IMG/VR virus record: IMGVR_UViG_3300025890_003667
Span: 62,001-126,000 of that record
Direction: 5' to 3' (one strand)
From: a virus
Length of the DNA: 64,000 nucleotides
Position numbers and translations under genes: made by a program. The notes under the pieces are model-generated. The model searched no databases and was not told the origin of the DNA. It worked only from the letters and a program-made list of their open reading frames with translations. Of the stretch, positions 1 through 8,827 are shown one piece after another (positions within the stretch are counted from its first letter, which is position 1; each line of letters starts with the position of its first letter).

Positions 1-294
1 AGACACTGGACATGCCAACGTGCGATCATCGTTAGGGACAGGTTCAAGAGAACACTCGTCTGTACAATGGTGAACAGAACCTGTTTTTTTGCATATGAAG
101 ACATACTTTAAAGCTCGCACGAAATTAGACTTATCCATCCATGGTTTATTATTCCCAGACCATCGAATATGTTCCACTCCATCTTTTTTATGAATATGTA
201 CATGTATCAGTTGAGTTTGGCATGTTGATGTACATATGTGTGGATTACCCCCTATCCTCCTCTGTATATGATTAATGATTTGAGAGTCATTCAT
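1..294 (-). CDS. Zinc-binding protein, cut by the left window edge
   Basis: An open frame of 98 codons runs from the ATG at 294 off the left edge without a stop. The visible part has a likely metal site: YVFICKKTGSVHHCTDEC followed about 15 residues later by a CPVS sequence, giving Cys/His pairs like those in small zinc proteins of large DNA viruses. A GGTGTA-class box lies at 328-335 and a two-codon ATG-TAA sits just before the chosen start. A late-transcription-factor (VLTF2-like) role is possible but not shown. The gene is real in my view because the frame stays open and the promoter box is present; its function is unknown. Confidence 0.6.
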   Translation of the reverse strand, partial: MNDSQIINHIQRRIGGNPHICTSTCQTQLIHVHIHKKDGVEHIRWSGNNKPWMDKSNFVRALKYVFICKKTGSVHHCTDECSLEPVPNDDRTLACPVS

Positions 295-327
295 TTACAT
301 CCCTTGCCAATGCTACTAATAGTTGCG

Positions 328-335
328 TACACCGT
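328..335 (-). promoter_or_regulatory. GGTGTA-class promoter box for the left-edge zinc protein
   Basis: ACGGTGTA reads on the minus strand 33 nt before the ATG at 294. The same box lies 24-29 nt before at least ten other genes in the window. It overlaps the stop codon of the next small gene. Confidence 0.5.
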
Positions 336-499
336 TACATATATATGTAAATTATAAGACCGATCAGACTAAGCGCACCCATAACATCCATAAAGTCAAG
401 TGTGAGAAATAGAGGCAACACCATTAAAACAATCAGGATGAAAAATATGGTTTGTATGTGTGTTGTTGCAGCGAGTGTCCATGAAATCAAATCATACAT
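335..499 (-). CDS. Small membrane protein, 54 aa
   Basis: A 54-residue protein with two hydrophobic stretches, about residues 17-32 (IFFILIVLMVLPLF) and 38-53, and almost no polar residues between them; it should sit in a membrane. A clear TATA run (TTTATATATATATG) lies just before the ATG at 499, as for other genes here. Its start overlaps the end of the next minus-strand gene by 8 nt. No family recognised. It is one of several very short membrane proteins in this window. Confidence 0.55.
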   Translation of the reverse strand: MYDLISWTLAATTHIQTIFFILIVLMVLPLFLTLDFMDVMGALSLIGLIIYIYM

Positions 500-800
500 G
501 AGTCATATATATATAAACACGGTAAATAGCCCATGATATTGCTACGACCATGGCAATGTCCCCATATCTGTTTTGCTTTTTGACAGCTATAATCTCACAA
601 TATGCATATGTATTGTTGTATCTAATACTAATATCATACCCTTGTTTTGAAAACACCGACTTGAATGTTTCCCTAAGTTCATCTGTATACAACTCTATTC
701 CTCTATACCTAACTTTGAACCCGTCACTCATAACTAAAGAACCAATGAATTCAGAACGCATGTCTTGATTTTGATCTGATTCGATCTCTAACCAATCCAT
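492..800 (-). CDS. Hypothetical protein, 102 aa
   Basis: Starts at the ATG at 800, about 23 nt after a CATATAAATGG box. The N-terminal half is acidic and polar (MDWLEIESDQ); the C-terminal third is hydrophobic (IAMVVAISWAIYRVYIYM), suggesting one membrane segment at about residues 80-99. The opposite-strand frame at 550-768 has no promoter and is taken as a shadow. Function not recognised. Confidence 0.6.
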   Translation of the reverse strand: MDWLEIESDQNQDMRSEFIGSLVMSDGFKVRYRGIELYTDELRETFKSVFSKQGYDISIRYNNTYAYCEIIAVKKQNRYGDIAMVVAISWAIYRVYIYMTHV

Positions 801-820
801 TGATGTAATTTACGCTCCAT

Positions 821-1066
821 TTATATGAACTCGAAATAGTTCTTATGAAGTTCTAACATCTTATGTGGAGGATTACCCTCTACGTTGTATATGTTATTTT
901 GAATATTGTCAAAGGGGATGTCTGGATCTGTTTCTGAATGGAAATGGGGAATAAAAAGCGCTCTACAATATGCTACTAGTGGATTAGTTGTGTCCTGACG
1001 TTTTCTCTTTGATCCTCCAGACAACTTGTGTAAAATGGAACGTATTTCAAATTGCTTTGCGTCCAT
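821..1066 (-). CDS. Hypothetical protein, 81 aa
   Basis: An 81-residue soluble protein with a basic patch (SKRKRQDTT, about residues 19-27) that could be a nuclear signal. It is divergent from the gene starting at 1092, with only 25 bp between the two start codons. The TATA-like box of this gene overlaps the start codon of the neighbour. No family recognised. Confidence 0.55.
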   Translation of the reverse strand: MDAKQFEIRSILHKLSGGSKRKRQDTTNPLVAYCRALFIPHFHSETDPDIPFDNIQNNIYNVEGNPPHKMLELHKNYFEFI

Positions 1067-1091
1067 TATAAAAGGTTACATACGCTTTTAT
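1067..1091. promoter_or_regulatory. 25-bp overlapping divergent promoter
   Basis: Only 25 bp separate two divergent ATGs. TTATAAAAGG on the plus strand serves the right-hand gene and begins inside the start codon of the left one; ATATAAAAG on the minus strand serves the left gene and begins inside the ATG of the right one. Confidence 0.5.
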
Positions 1092-1421
1092 ATGTACGTG
1101 TATCTTAGCAGTGATGGACAGGTTACACAAATAACTTCGGCAGCTTCGCCTGAAGAATGTGTTGTAGACAAGGGTGCCGATATTTTACTGGCATTGCAGG
1201 TGCCTAATCATATGGTTCATGATATTGTTGGCAAATGGAAAAGAGAATCTAGGGGGGACATATCCAGGGTGAAGAAAGGATTTAAAATAGCAAAACAATA
1301 TAATTTTAAAGTATATGTATCAGACATACCAATAGGTGAATTAGAAACGTTGAAAAAATATAAATCACCATCTGAAGGCGAACCTAAAAAAGTACCAGTG
1401 TCGTTCTGGGAAAATTTATAG
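1092..1421 (+). CDS. Hypothetical protein, 109 aa
   Basis: The start at 1092 (MYVYLSSDGQ) is preferred over the upstream TTG because a TATAAAAGG box ends about 20 nt before it. The protein is mixed alpha/beta, lysine-rich in its second half, with no membrane segment or metal site. No family recognised. It precedes the capsid-candidate gene at 1451 on the same strand. Confidence 0.6.
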   Translation: MYVYLSSDGQVTQITSAASPEECVVDKGADILLALQVPNHMVHDIVGKWKRESRGDISRVKKGFKIAKQYNFKVYVSDIPIGELETLKKYKSPSEGEPKKVPVSFWENL

Positions 1422-1450
1422 TATAAATAGTCAGCACTTGTTGCATAAAT

Positions 1451-2545
1451 ATGGACCTATCCGACTTGGTACAGAGATATGGACAAATCCCAGCTGGATT
1501 GCAAGCAGAAGTAGACGCCGTATGGAACCATCTTCAACTGCAAGGTGATCACGTGATCAGCGCCAAAGCCACAGCCAATTTTGGTGTAGACAGTGAAAAT
1601 ACGAAACTCACAGGTCAAAAGGTTCATAGGGGTCTTATTGTTGGTATAAAACCAGGATACCAAATATCCAAGAAGGACTCGTGGATTCATCCGAACCTCA
1701 ACCAGTGTCGTAGTCTATTTGACGGTGGAGAGTATCTAGAGTACAACGAGTTGCCAGATACAAACTGTAGTGCTGGTGTTTACAACACTCAATCTATAAA
1801 CGATGTAGGCGATATGGTGCATAAACCACATACTATAGTAGACTTACATATGAAAGGGGCTAGCGATGTACGTGTGTCGTGGAATGGTAAAACAGTGGAG
1901 TCAGTGTATTCTACTACATTGAGAGACAATACTTTGGCAAAGGTGCAGGGGATAGCAAACAAATTTGGAGCACAGGAAAAAATCAGATCAGATTTTACCA
2001 ACATTCTCTACAGGGGTAGAAATATGTACTACTTTTACAATAATGCATACAAAGGAGAAGGATTGGTACTCACGAGTCCACTCAATGGTTACAGACTAGT
2101 GAGTTCCAAAGATCACGCTGCTGACTACATGAGTGATCAGCTCATCGATGTACCGAACCTTGATAAGAAACATATTGAGTCACTTTACAGCAAAGCCAAG
2201 TGGAACTCAGCAGAGCTTATTAACACATTTGTCACCAAGAAAAGTTATTCGACAGAGCCAGCCACCTACCGAATGCAAAAGGCTAGTTTCTCAGACACAC
2301 CAGTGGTGAAATTCATGACACCCTCTCAAATCAACAAGCTGACACCTTCGTACATGCATGTGCAAAATATGGATCTAAGAGTGCACGATTTCTTTTTGGA
2401 GGATAAATTACACGTCCCACTTACAAACGATGTCATTCAGCAGTTGATGCAAATGAGGGATGTACAGTTTATTAACCCGAAATTTTATGATTACGGGGAA
2501 GGGAGACTAGTCTTACCTAGAAATGTTGTAAATAAATTAATCTAA
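1451..2545 (+). CDS. Candidate capsid triplex protein, 364 aa
   Basis: A 364-residue soluble protein with few cysteines and no membrane segment, starting 21 nt after TATAAATA. It is convergent with the 288-aa gene at 2552, only 6 bp away. Mirusvirus particles use HK97-type shells with two triplex proteins, as in herpesviruses; the pair of genes here has suitable sizes and late-type promoters. I see no diagnostic motif, so the assignment rests on size, composition and company. It could equally be another virion protein. Confidence 0.4.
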   Translation: MDLSDLVQRYGQIPAGLQAEVDAVWNHLQLQGDHVISAKATANFGVDSENTKLTGQKVHRGLIVGIKPGYQISKKDSWIHPNLNQCRSLFDGGEYLEYNELPDTNCSAGVYNTQSINDVGDMVHKPHTIVDLHMKGASDVRVSWNGKTVESVYSTTLRDNTLAKVQGIANKFGAQEKIRSDFTNILYRGRNMYYFYNNAYKGEGLVLTSPLNGYRLVSSKDHAADYMSDQLIDVPNLDKKHIESLYSKAKWNSAELINTFVTKKSYSTEPATYRMQKASFSDTPVVKFMTPSQINKLTPSYMHVQNMDLRVHDFFLEDKLHVPLTNDVIQQLMQMRDVQFINPKFYDYGEGRLVLPRNVVNKLI

Positions 2546-2551
2546 GTTCAT

Positions 2552-3418
2552 CTAAGGAAATCTGTACTTTACTTCCATCTCACACACTACCTTGTACAAA
2601 GCCGATCCCTCAGTATTCGACTGGAACCTTGCACCGAGATCTGCAAATTTGGTGTAAGGGATCTGGCTGATCACATTCGAATACAACTGGTTAATGCAGT
2701 TGTCCACAATGTTCTTACTCACCTTCATAAACTCTCCCTCGCGGACAGCCTCACTCTGCAGATTCACACCCAACTGTTCCCAGTTATTCTTAATAATCGA
2801 CACAACCACATGATCCGCTGGCACATAACAGTAATCCTTACCCTTGAAACGTGTAATTCCCTCATGCAGCCTGTCCAGAGTGTACCCTCCGTACTGCTTG
2901 ATCCAGCGCGAGTTCATCAGTCCCTCGGGGTGGTAGACCACCTCATTGGGGCGATTGCGCTCATGCGGCAGAATCGTAGCCACATTACTGTAGCCCTCGT
3001 TCTGGTGGGCATGGTTGTCCGAGAGATCCGAAACCTCCTGGGCATACAGCCACCCCTTCGAGTTGGCAACATTCGCCGAGTTGGCGAAAAGGTTCATCCC
3101 CACAGTGACAGTCTCTGGACAGGAAGAATGGACAGACTTAAGAGTCATACTAGTCACAATTCCCTGAGTAAAGTCCTTTGCCCCAAAAGCGGCTTTCTCC
3201 TCAGCAGAGAGATCTGAAGCCATAGACGGAGTGAAGATGTGACCAGCATTCTGCAGGTTCACAACCACACCATTAGCAAGCTTAGACCCAGACGCATTGC
3301 ACTCGAAAACGACCCTACGAATAAGCTCGGGACTTACGTCCGCAGAAACTTCCTCAACTTGTTCAACATTTGCACTGGGTTCAGCCGGGGCAAGTTCGGA
3401 CACCACAGGTCGTGACAT
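2552..3418 (-). CDS. Candidate capsid triplex or minor capsid protein, 288 aa
   Basis: The gene is clearly richer in G+C than its surroundings, as are the capsid protein, scaffold and virion membrane genes in this window, which suggests selection for high expression. The first 25 residues are acidic and proline-rich; the rest looks like a compact beta-rich fold with NHAHQNEGYSN and YRFP at the end. It starts 16 nt after TATAAGG. Size fits a triplex-2-like capsid protein, but there is no motif that proves it. Confidence 0.45.
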   Translation of the reverse strand: MSRPVVSELAPAEPSANVEQVEEVSADVSPELIRRVVFECNASGSKLANGVVVNLQNAGHIFTPSMASDLSAEEKAAFGAKDFTQGIVTSMTLKSVHSSCPETVTVGMNLFANSANVANSKGWLYAQEVSDLSDNHAHQNEGYSNVATILPHERNRPNEVVYHPEGLMNSRWIKQYGGYTLDRLHEGITRFKGKDYCYVPADHVVVSIIKNNWEQLGVNLQSEAVREGEFMKVSKNIVDNCINQLYSNVISQIPYTKFADLGARFQSNTEGSALYKVVCEMEVKYRFP

Positions 3419-3436
3419 TTAGATACATACTATGCC

Positions 3437-3445
3437 TTATAAATA
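3437..3445. promoter_or_regulatory. Shared bidirectional TATA box
   Basis: TTATAAATA is the only TATA-like sequence in the 49 bp between the divergent genes at 3418 (minus) and 3468 (plus). Its near-palindromic TTATAA core reads as TATTTATAAGG on the minus strand, so it can serve both genes. Confidence 0.45.
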
Positions 3446-3467
3446 CCTTGTTTTATTTCTTTAAAAA

Positions 3468-5363
3468 ATGGCTTGGGCGGAAAAAACTTTTTTCAATGTA
3501 AAAGATTCTACACATGACTCTACCTCTGAAAGTGAGGATAGAATCAACCAAATGTTAAAGGATTTACCCCCCTTTATGAAACTTACTTCTAGAAAAGCAA
3601 GGAAGACGCTTGTGCGTTATGAAGAATTGAAACAGCGACATATTGAGAATTTGAGGGACAACGATGTCTTTAAATTCGTTATGAAGGTTGCTGGATTTAC
3701 GAACGAACGCATCGAAAAGTACTGGAAAGGATCTGACATATCCCCATTCATGGAAAAATATACCCCCAAAAATATTAAAATCACAAAAGATGATTTAGAC
3801 ATTTTAAAACTCAGAGCTAGGGAACACGCACTATCGGACCTTCACCAATTCTGTACAGAAGTTGTAGCTATACCTATGTACAGACCCATACAGACAGGGA
3901 AGGGTCACATGGATAGAGACAAATCTGTTAATATACCCGACCACTCTGCCCTACCCGATCCTACAGTAAGAGTCGATGTGGATGCATATAAAAGCAAATC
4001 CAAAATGATATTCAATATGTCAGATTCTGAGTTCCAGGTTTTCTGTAAAAAGTTCCTGCTTATGAAAAAGACACTAGAGAAAGCATACAATGGAAAAAAT
4101 GATATCATCTGGTATACCTTCCTTACCCCCCCTGACCCGGAATATGTAGGAAGTATATATGACCATACAGCTATATTTGATTCTGACGAAGTGCAACAGG
4201 GAACATATGACGACCCATTGGAATCTGTTGAAATAGATACAGACGATACTAATAGTCACCTTTGGACATGGATGGATAACACACCTATTGTACACTGGGA
4301 CAAAACCACAGCCGAGTTTTGGTTCCAAAGGTATATAGCAAAGTGGCTCGCTGATGATACACCTGACAGGGGAGAACGACCAGGTAAAGACCAATTTTTA
4401 GATCTTACCGATTTTAGAGATAGATTCAGAACACTGTTCAACAATTTAAGATTAGACAAAAGTACAGGGAAATGGATGAGAGACCTCACTGGTCTGAGAC
4501 TTACCAAAATGATCCGTGGAAGGAAAGAATTCAAAGACAGAGGGGTCGGGCTGGGGAAAACAACAGCTATGGGTAAATACAGAGACGAGAAGGACATTGA
4601 CGATAAGGACACTGGCGATAAGGGCAGTGACGATCCACCACCACCATCCAGTAATCGGCAGGCGTCAACAGGTACATCGGGTGGAGTGAGAACAATTCGG
4701 CGACTGAACAATCGAGACAAATCGGGCATCGCAGTGGGTGTGACTAATTTTGAAGAGCCGGAAGTTAGTGAGGGTGACCTGGATGTTTGGCGCCCAGAAG
4801 ATCTTCCAACAGAAGTACCACTTGACTTTGTACGCCCTATGTTCAATGAGAGGTTTGCATACTGGAAACATGAGCTTGTTCTAGGAGAATACGAAAAACG
4901 CAGCATGCAGGAAGCTGACAAATGGCTGCAAATGACTCCTTGGGCTATTGGAAAGATATACCTGCAACCTTCCATATATGCACATATGCAAGAAGCTCAT
5001 ATTGCCATTACCAAAAAATGGAAAAAGTTTGCACACCTCACACTTGAAGATTGGTTATCTAGCTCTGAGCATTCTTTCTTTTACAGTAAACTCGTATCAC
5101 TCTGCATAAAGACATCTGACGTGCTGTCAGGTAAAAAATATGGTCTAGATAAGATGTATATGCGATTAAACCTTGAAAAACGCAGAATCATGTATTCCAT
5201 AGGCAAGTTGAGTGTGCCTGGAAGAACAAGGAAAAGTATAGGTACATTGCCACCAACTATCACCGAAGAGAAATTATGGAAAGAATATCAAGCAGCTCGT
5301 GCAAAAGGTGATGCAGCCGAAGCTGCTAGAGTTCAATTCCGTATGCAGAGAGTTCCATTTTGA
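3468..5363 (+). CDS. Large virion- or tegument-like protein of unknown function, 631 aa
   Basis: A 631-residue soluble protein rich in Lys, Asp and Trp. A disordered, low-complexity region at about residues 375-420 (acidic Asp/Lys repeats then PPPPSS) separates an N-terminal part from a C-terminal helical part. It has no recognised domain. Promoter and neighbours suggest a late structural protein. It ends RVPF with TGA directly abutting the MITE-like element at 5364, so the element was inserted exactly between this gene and its convergent neighbour. Confidence 0.6.
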   Translation: MAWAEKTFFNVKDSTHDSTSESEDRINQMLKDLPPFMKLTSRKARKTLVRYEELKQRHIENLRDNDVFKFVMKVAGFTNERIEKYWKGSDISPFMEKYTPKNIKITKDDLDILKLRAREHALSDLHQFCTEVVAIPMYRPIQTGKGHMDRDKSVNIPDHSALPDPTVRVDVDAYKSKSKMIFNMSDSEFQVFCKKFLLMKKTLEKAYNGKNDIIWYTFLTPPDPEYVGSIYDHTAIFDSDEVQQGTYDDPLESVEIDTDDTNSHLWTWMDNTPIVHWDKTTAEFWFQRYIAKWLADDTPDRGERPGKDQFLDLTDFRDRFRTLFNNLRLDKSTGKWMRDLTGLRLTKMIRGRKEFKDRGVGLGKTTAMGKYRDEKDIDDKDTGDKGSDDPPPPSSNRQASTGTSGGVRTIRRLNNRDKSGIAVGVTNFEEPEVSEGDLDVWRPEDLPTEVPLDFVRPMFNERFAYWKHELVLGEYEKRSMQEADKWLQMTPWAIGKIYLQPSIYAHMQEAHIAITKKWKKFAHLTLEDWLSSSEHSFFYSKLVSLCIKTSDVLSGKKYGLDKMYMRLNLEKRRIMYSIGKLSVPGRTRKSIGTLPPTITEEKLWKEYQAARAKGDAAEAARVQFRMQRVPF

Positions 5364-5530
5364 TACACCGTTCAAAACGGTACCAAAACGCGACTTCTGT
5401 GCATTTCAGAGCATGCTCCCATGATTATTAAAAAAATATTTTTTATTACTTTTTATAAAAATGCTATTAATACAAGATTAGGTGCTCAAACCACTAGAAG
5501 TCGCGTTTTGGTACCGTTTTGAACGGTGTA
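5364..5530. mobile_element. MITE-like element, copy 1 (167 bp)
   Basis: Two perfect 35-bp inverted repeats (5364-5398 and 5496-5530; outer end TACACCGTTCAAAACGGTAC) flank an AT-rich core of 97 bp. A second copy lies at 55020-55187, with cores of about 90 percent identity. The ends fit a TA target duplication (TA-CACC...GGTG-TA). The flanks TTTTGA and TCAAAA would rejoin as the palindrome TTTTGATATCAAAA, with the stops of both convergent genes two bases apart. There is no transposase in the element, so it would need one in trans. Confidence 0.75.
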
Positions 5531-6685
5531 TCAAAAACGCAATGTCGCATCCTGGAAAAAAACATCGGCTGCAATGTCATACTCTTCAGTTTCAAGAGGG
5601 TAAATTGCATCTAAGTCTTTTACAATCTTGCTAGCCAATGGTCTCCAATGTTCATAGAACAGACATCTTTTAAAAAGCTCTGCTAGTTTCACTGGCATAT
5701 GCAATTGCAGTATAGAATGTCTGCCTGCGCGAAAACATATGTACATTTCAGAGAGCGGAGTAGGCACTGTTTCGATACTTTCAATATTGCCAGTCTGAAG
5801 TCCATTTTTTAATCGTTTGTCCAGTGTCTCAAACCTAAAATCAGATTCATTGGTTTTCAGCAAAGCCTTTGTGAGTAAAATATGAAATTCATTTGTCCCC
5901 ATACTGCGATCATTTTTCTTGGGGTAATAAATAAGGTTTAGAAGATTCACAGCAACAGAGAAGATGTCAAATTTGGTTGTAACCGGTGCGTAACTGCACG
6001 TTTGTCCATTCCAAACACGCTGTTCGGGGGGATGCCAGTGTCTCCAATGTGTTAAACTCATATCCGTAAATGGAATTATGCTTCCACCCCCTGTCACCTC
6101 TGCGAATCCGAAATCAATTAATACAGGATCATCACCACTAAACATAATGTTACCACCATGTAAATCAAGATGAACAACCTGCTTGCTTTCAAGAAATGCA
6201 ACGGCTTCAAACATTTGAAATGCTTTTCTGACAAAACCTGTGCGTCTCCTCTGTATAGAATACTTCAAATGCTCTCTAAGAGTCGTGTCCAGCTTTTCTA
6301 CAACCATCAATAAATAATTTTCATCACCATCAGGTGGTTTAGCTGTTCCATACAATGTCATGATATAGTTAGATTGATTACCTAGCCTACGCAGAATTTG
6401 AACTTCGTGTTCAGTTTCTCGTTTATCTTGGTACTTTATTCCATATGTAAATTCTGGAGAGAGGGGTATACCTTCATAATTTGTTATAATTTTATCAGGA
6501 TTATGAAAAGTACCCTTTACAACAGTACCATAGCTCCCACTACCAAGTCGTGAACGACTCATAATTAAAACTCCCGAATTCAGCCCTCCTGATACATATG
6601 GGACACTAGCAGCACCACTTTGATTACTAGGTTCGTTCTTTTTTGTAGCTCCCCCTTGTTCCACACGTCTTGCCATGGATGCCAT
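5531..6685 (-). CDS. Serine/threonine protein kinase, 384 aa
   Basis: Protein kinase with a disordered N-terminus (residues 1-40), a glycine loop GSGSYGTV (48-55), the ATP-binding Lys in YGIKYQ (K84), a catalytic loop VVHLDLHGGNIMF (D174, with HLD in place of HRD) and DFG (D191). All catalytic residues are present, so it should be active. It is shorter in the C-lobe than cellular kinases but complete. Substrates are unknown; virion kinases of large DNA viruses often act early or in the particle. Start chosen after a long (TA)n box at about 6702-6719. Confidence 0.9.
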   Translation of the reverse strand: MASMARRVEQGGATKKNEPSNQSGAASVPYVSGGLNSGVLIMSRSRLGSGSYGTVVKGTFHNPDKIITNYEGIPLSPEFTYGIKYQDKRETEHEVQILRRLGNQSNYIMTLYGTAKPPDGDENYLLMVVEKLDTTLREHLKYSIQRRRTGFVRKAFQMFEAVAFLESKQVVHLDLHGGNIMFSGDDPVLIDFGFAEVTGGGSIIPFTDMSLTHWRHWHPPEQRVWNGQTCSYAPVTTKFDIFSVAVNLLNLIYYPKKNDRSMGTNEFHILLTKALLKTNESDFRFETLDKRLKNGLQTGNIESIETVPTPLSEMYICFRAGRHSILQLHMPVKLAELFKRCLFYEHWRPLASKIVKDLDAIYPLETEEYDIAADVFFQDATLRF

Positions 6686-6720
6686 TAATGTACATGAGAT
6701 GATATATATATATATATATA

Positions 6721-8445
6721 TTAAAAGTCCATTTGAAACATCTGATGTGTAATATCACTAACACTGTGCCTCCATGTATTTGAATTGTACTTTACTATAT
6801 CAACCATCCTCATCGTTGCATCTGCTTCTTCAAGTGAAGGCATTAGTTTTCTTTTCACATGTTCCTGAATTTCCAATAAAGAAAAGTTTGAACACAAATA
6901 GACCATAAGCGCATACCATAAGCCTACATGATTCCTCATCTTGTGGAACGCCTTTGTAATACCAGTAACGAACGATGCATAGTCTACAGAGTCTTCTCCA
7001 CCCATCATAATAATCATAGGGGTTGTGATTCGTATATTCATACGAAGCTTAGGGTCATGTCCTAACAGATAAGAAAAATCTATATGTCCCATTTCCCCAT
7101 TTGAAATCACCATGTTCTGCAAGTGCCTGTCGCCCACACCTAGTATATACGATAGAATACATGCACCGATTGCTGACCGAATAAATCTATGCCTTACACA
7201 TCTTACAGTATCTTCTGGAAAACAATTGTGAATATGGCTAGACAACTCATAATTAAGTTCGTACAACGTCTTTGCGTTTGGTACCATTTCAACCCACCCC
7301 CCGTCTTTGGTGACGAATACTGGATACTGCATGCACTTTGTTTCACATAATCTTTCAATGAGATGCGCAAACAACATAACTAACCTGTCCTTGGTCATAT
7401 CATCATTTTTTACCAAAATATACCTGTTTCCTTTGTCTGTTTTCAATAGGAATACATTTGGTTTTGATGCGCTCTGTAACTGGATTGGGTCGTTCACATG
7501 GGTACACATTGTACTCGGATCATAAGGCAACCTAGCAGGTGTCAATAGAGGGAACTTGTGCCCCTTTGATAGTTCGTTCAGGTAACGTATCAAACTATCG
7601 GTATAAATAAAATCCTTTCTGTAAGAGTGAAACATATCTAACATATGGTTTTGAAAATCTTTGTACACTTTGTCTTCATACACTGCACATTCGTAGTAGA
7701 AAGCATATGCTACACGAATGTTAGAACACAGTGGTATTATTTGGGTCATGATAAAGGACTGTGCGGAAGGTGTCATACTTCTACGCAGCCAGTGGGGCAT
7801 AAAGCGAACATGGTCCTTATATGTCATACATTTAATATATGTACCAAACCAATTGCAAAGGTCTTGTTTTCGAAGAAGCTGTGTGCATGGGAAAGTGTTC
7901 AATAGTTCTATTATGTGTAGAGACGTTGTCGGCATGCAATTTGTACACTTCAATTCATGACAAGTTGATACTCGTGGAAAGGGTTTGATCTGCAGAGCTC
8001 GCACGACTTGTATGTCCCAAACACAATGACCACCCATTTTGTAAGCATGTGTTTTCAATAGCTGAGTTTCTAACCTAGAATATCTTTCGTATGGCATCTT
8101 TCGGCTTAGGTTTTTGTATACAAATAGTAATGTTGCCACTGCATGGTGCCATCTTTTGTTCAAAGATAATAGATACATATCTGTAATGTTTATAGTCAGT
8201 GTAGCCAATACCCGGACAATGCGTTCTGATTTGTTTGTTTCTGAACAATTTTCCATACATGGGTCACATAGTCTTACATCTAAATACTCTGATCTAACCT
8301 GAATAAAAGATGGAATAACACCTCTACCCGATGTACATGAATGGCAAAAAACCTTTCCACATAATCTACAGTGGTGTTTGCGGACAAACATGGTAAAATA
8401 TGTACCACATGAACATTTGTCCACATCGGTGTCAGACTGCCACAT
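6721..8445 (-). CDS. FYVE zinc finger fused to a PI3-kinase catalytic domain (Vps34-like), 574 aa
   Basis: Residues 1-67 form a FYVE finger with all three PI3P-binding signatures: WxxD (W2-D5), RKHHCRLCG (22-30) and VRLC (57-60). Residues about 75-300 look like a helical PIK-type domain. Residues about 330-560 are a phosphoinositide 3-kinase catalytic domain: ATP Lys in YILVKNDD (K346), catalytic loop GVGDRHLQN (D439, N444) and HIDFSYLLG (D456), closest by eye to Vps34. It would make PI3P and also bind it, so it could stay on the membranes it marks. No C2 domain is seen. TATA-class promoter; divergent from the gene at 8579. The fusion is unusual: cellular Vps34 lacks FYVE. Confidence 0.88.
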   Translation of the reverse strand: MWQSDTDVDKCSCGTYFTMFVRKHHCRLCGKVFCHSCTSGRGVIPSFIQVRSEYLDVRLCDPCMENCSETNKSERIVRVLATLTINITDMYLLSLNKRWHHAVATLLFVYKNLSRKMPYERYSRLETQLLKTHAYKMGGHCVWDIQVVRALQIKPFPRVSTCHELKCTNCMPTTSLHIIELLNTFPCTQLLRKQDLCNWFGTYIKCMTYKDHVRFMPHWLRRSMTPSAQSFIMTQIIPLCSNIRVAYAFYYECAVYEDKVYKDFQNHMLDMFHSYRKDFIYTDSLIRYLNELSKGHKFPLLTPARLPYDPSTMCTHVNDPIQLQSASKPNVFLLKTDKGNRYILVKNDDMTKDRLVMLFAHLIERLCETKCMQYPVFVTKDGGWVEMVPNAKTLYELNYELSSHIHNCFPEDTVRCVRHRFIRSAIGACILSYILGVGDRHLQNMVISNGEMGHIDFSYLLGHDPKLRMNIRITTPMIIMMGGEDSVDYASFVTGITKAFHKMRNHVGLWYALMVYLCSNFSLLEIQEHVKRKLMPSLEEADATMRMVDIVKYNSNTWRHSVSDITHQMFQMDF

Positions 8446-8578
8446 TTAAAATAATGAAGAGACTGTATATAGGGTGGGTACCGATAACTAAATGTGGATT
8501 GAAAGAATACTTACATGGTTAGGATATACAAGATCAGAACGAGAGCATGTATATAAAGGGAGACCAGAAAGCTTATAA

Positions 8579-8806
8579 ATGGAGGACCCGGATTCAAAAT
8601 ACAGACTAGCTTTAATTGATATGAGGAAATATATACAAAAAAGGGAAGAGGCTGAAATTTGTTTCACATGTGTGGGTTTTAAATCTTTTGGTGGTTTAGA
8701 AGTACAAGATATGACAGCAGGTCCATTGTGTGTATGTGATGATACGTGGAAAAAGGTACATGTTCATATGCGCAAAATGGAAGGGAAGAAACTTTTCACT
8801 ATATAA
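8579..8806 (+). CDS. Small cysteine-containing protein, 75 aa
   Basis: A 75-residue protein with CFTC and, 26 residues later, a LCVC pair, a spacing that could hold one metal ion. It starts after GTATATAAAGGG. The next gene follows 21 bp later on the same strand. No family recognised. Confidence 0.6.
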   Translation: MEDPDSKYRLALIDMRKYIQKREEAEICFTCVGFKSFGGLEVQDMTAGPLCVCDDTWKKVHVHMRKMEGKKLFTI

Positions 8807-8827
8807 ATAATATCTATATTTATTAAA

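Noticed and set aside
4256-4975. 239-aa serine-rich frame opposite the 631-aa gene
   Set aside because: It is antisense to a longer gene with a good promoter, has no TATA box and has shadow-type Ser/Leu composition.
6702-6720. (TA)n run as a microsatellite or origin
   Set aside because: It sits at the usual promoter distance from the kinase start and is more simply a TATA region.
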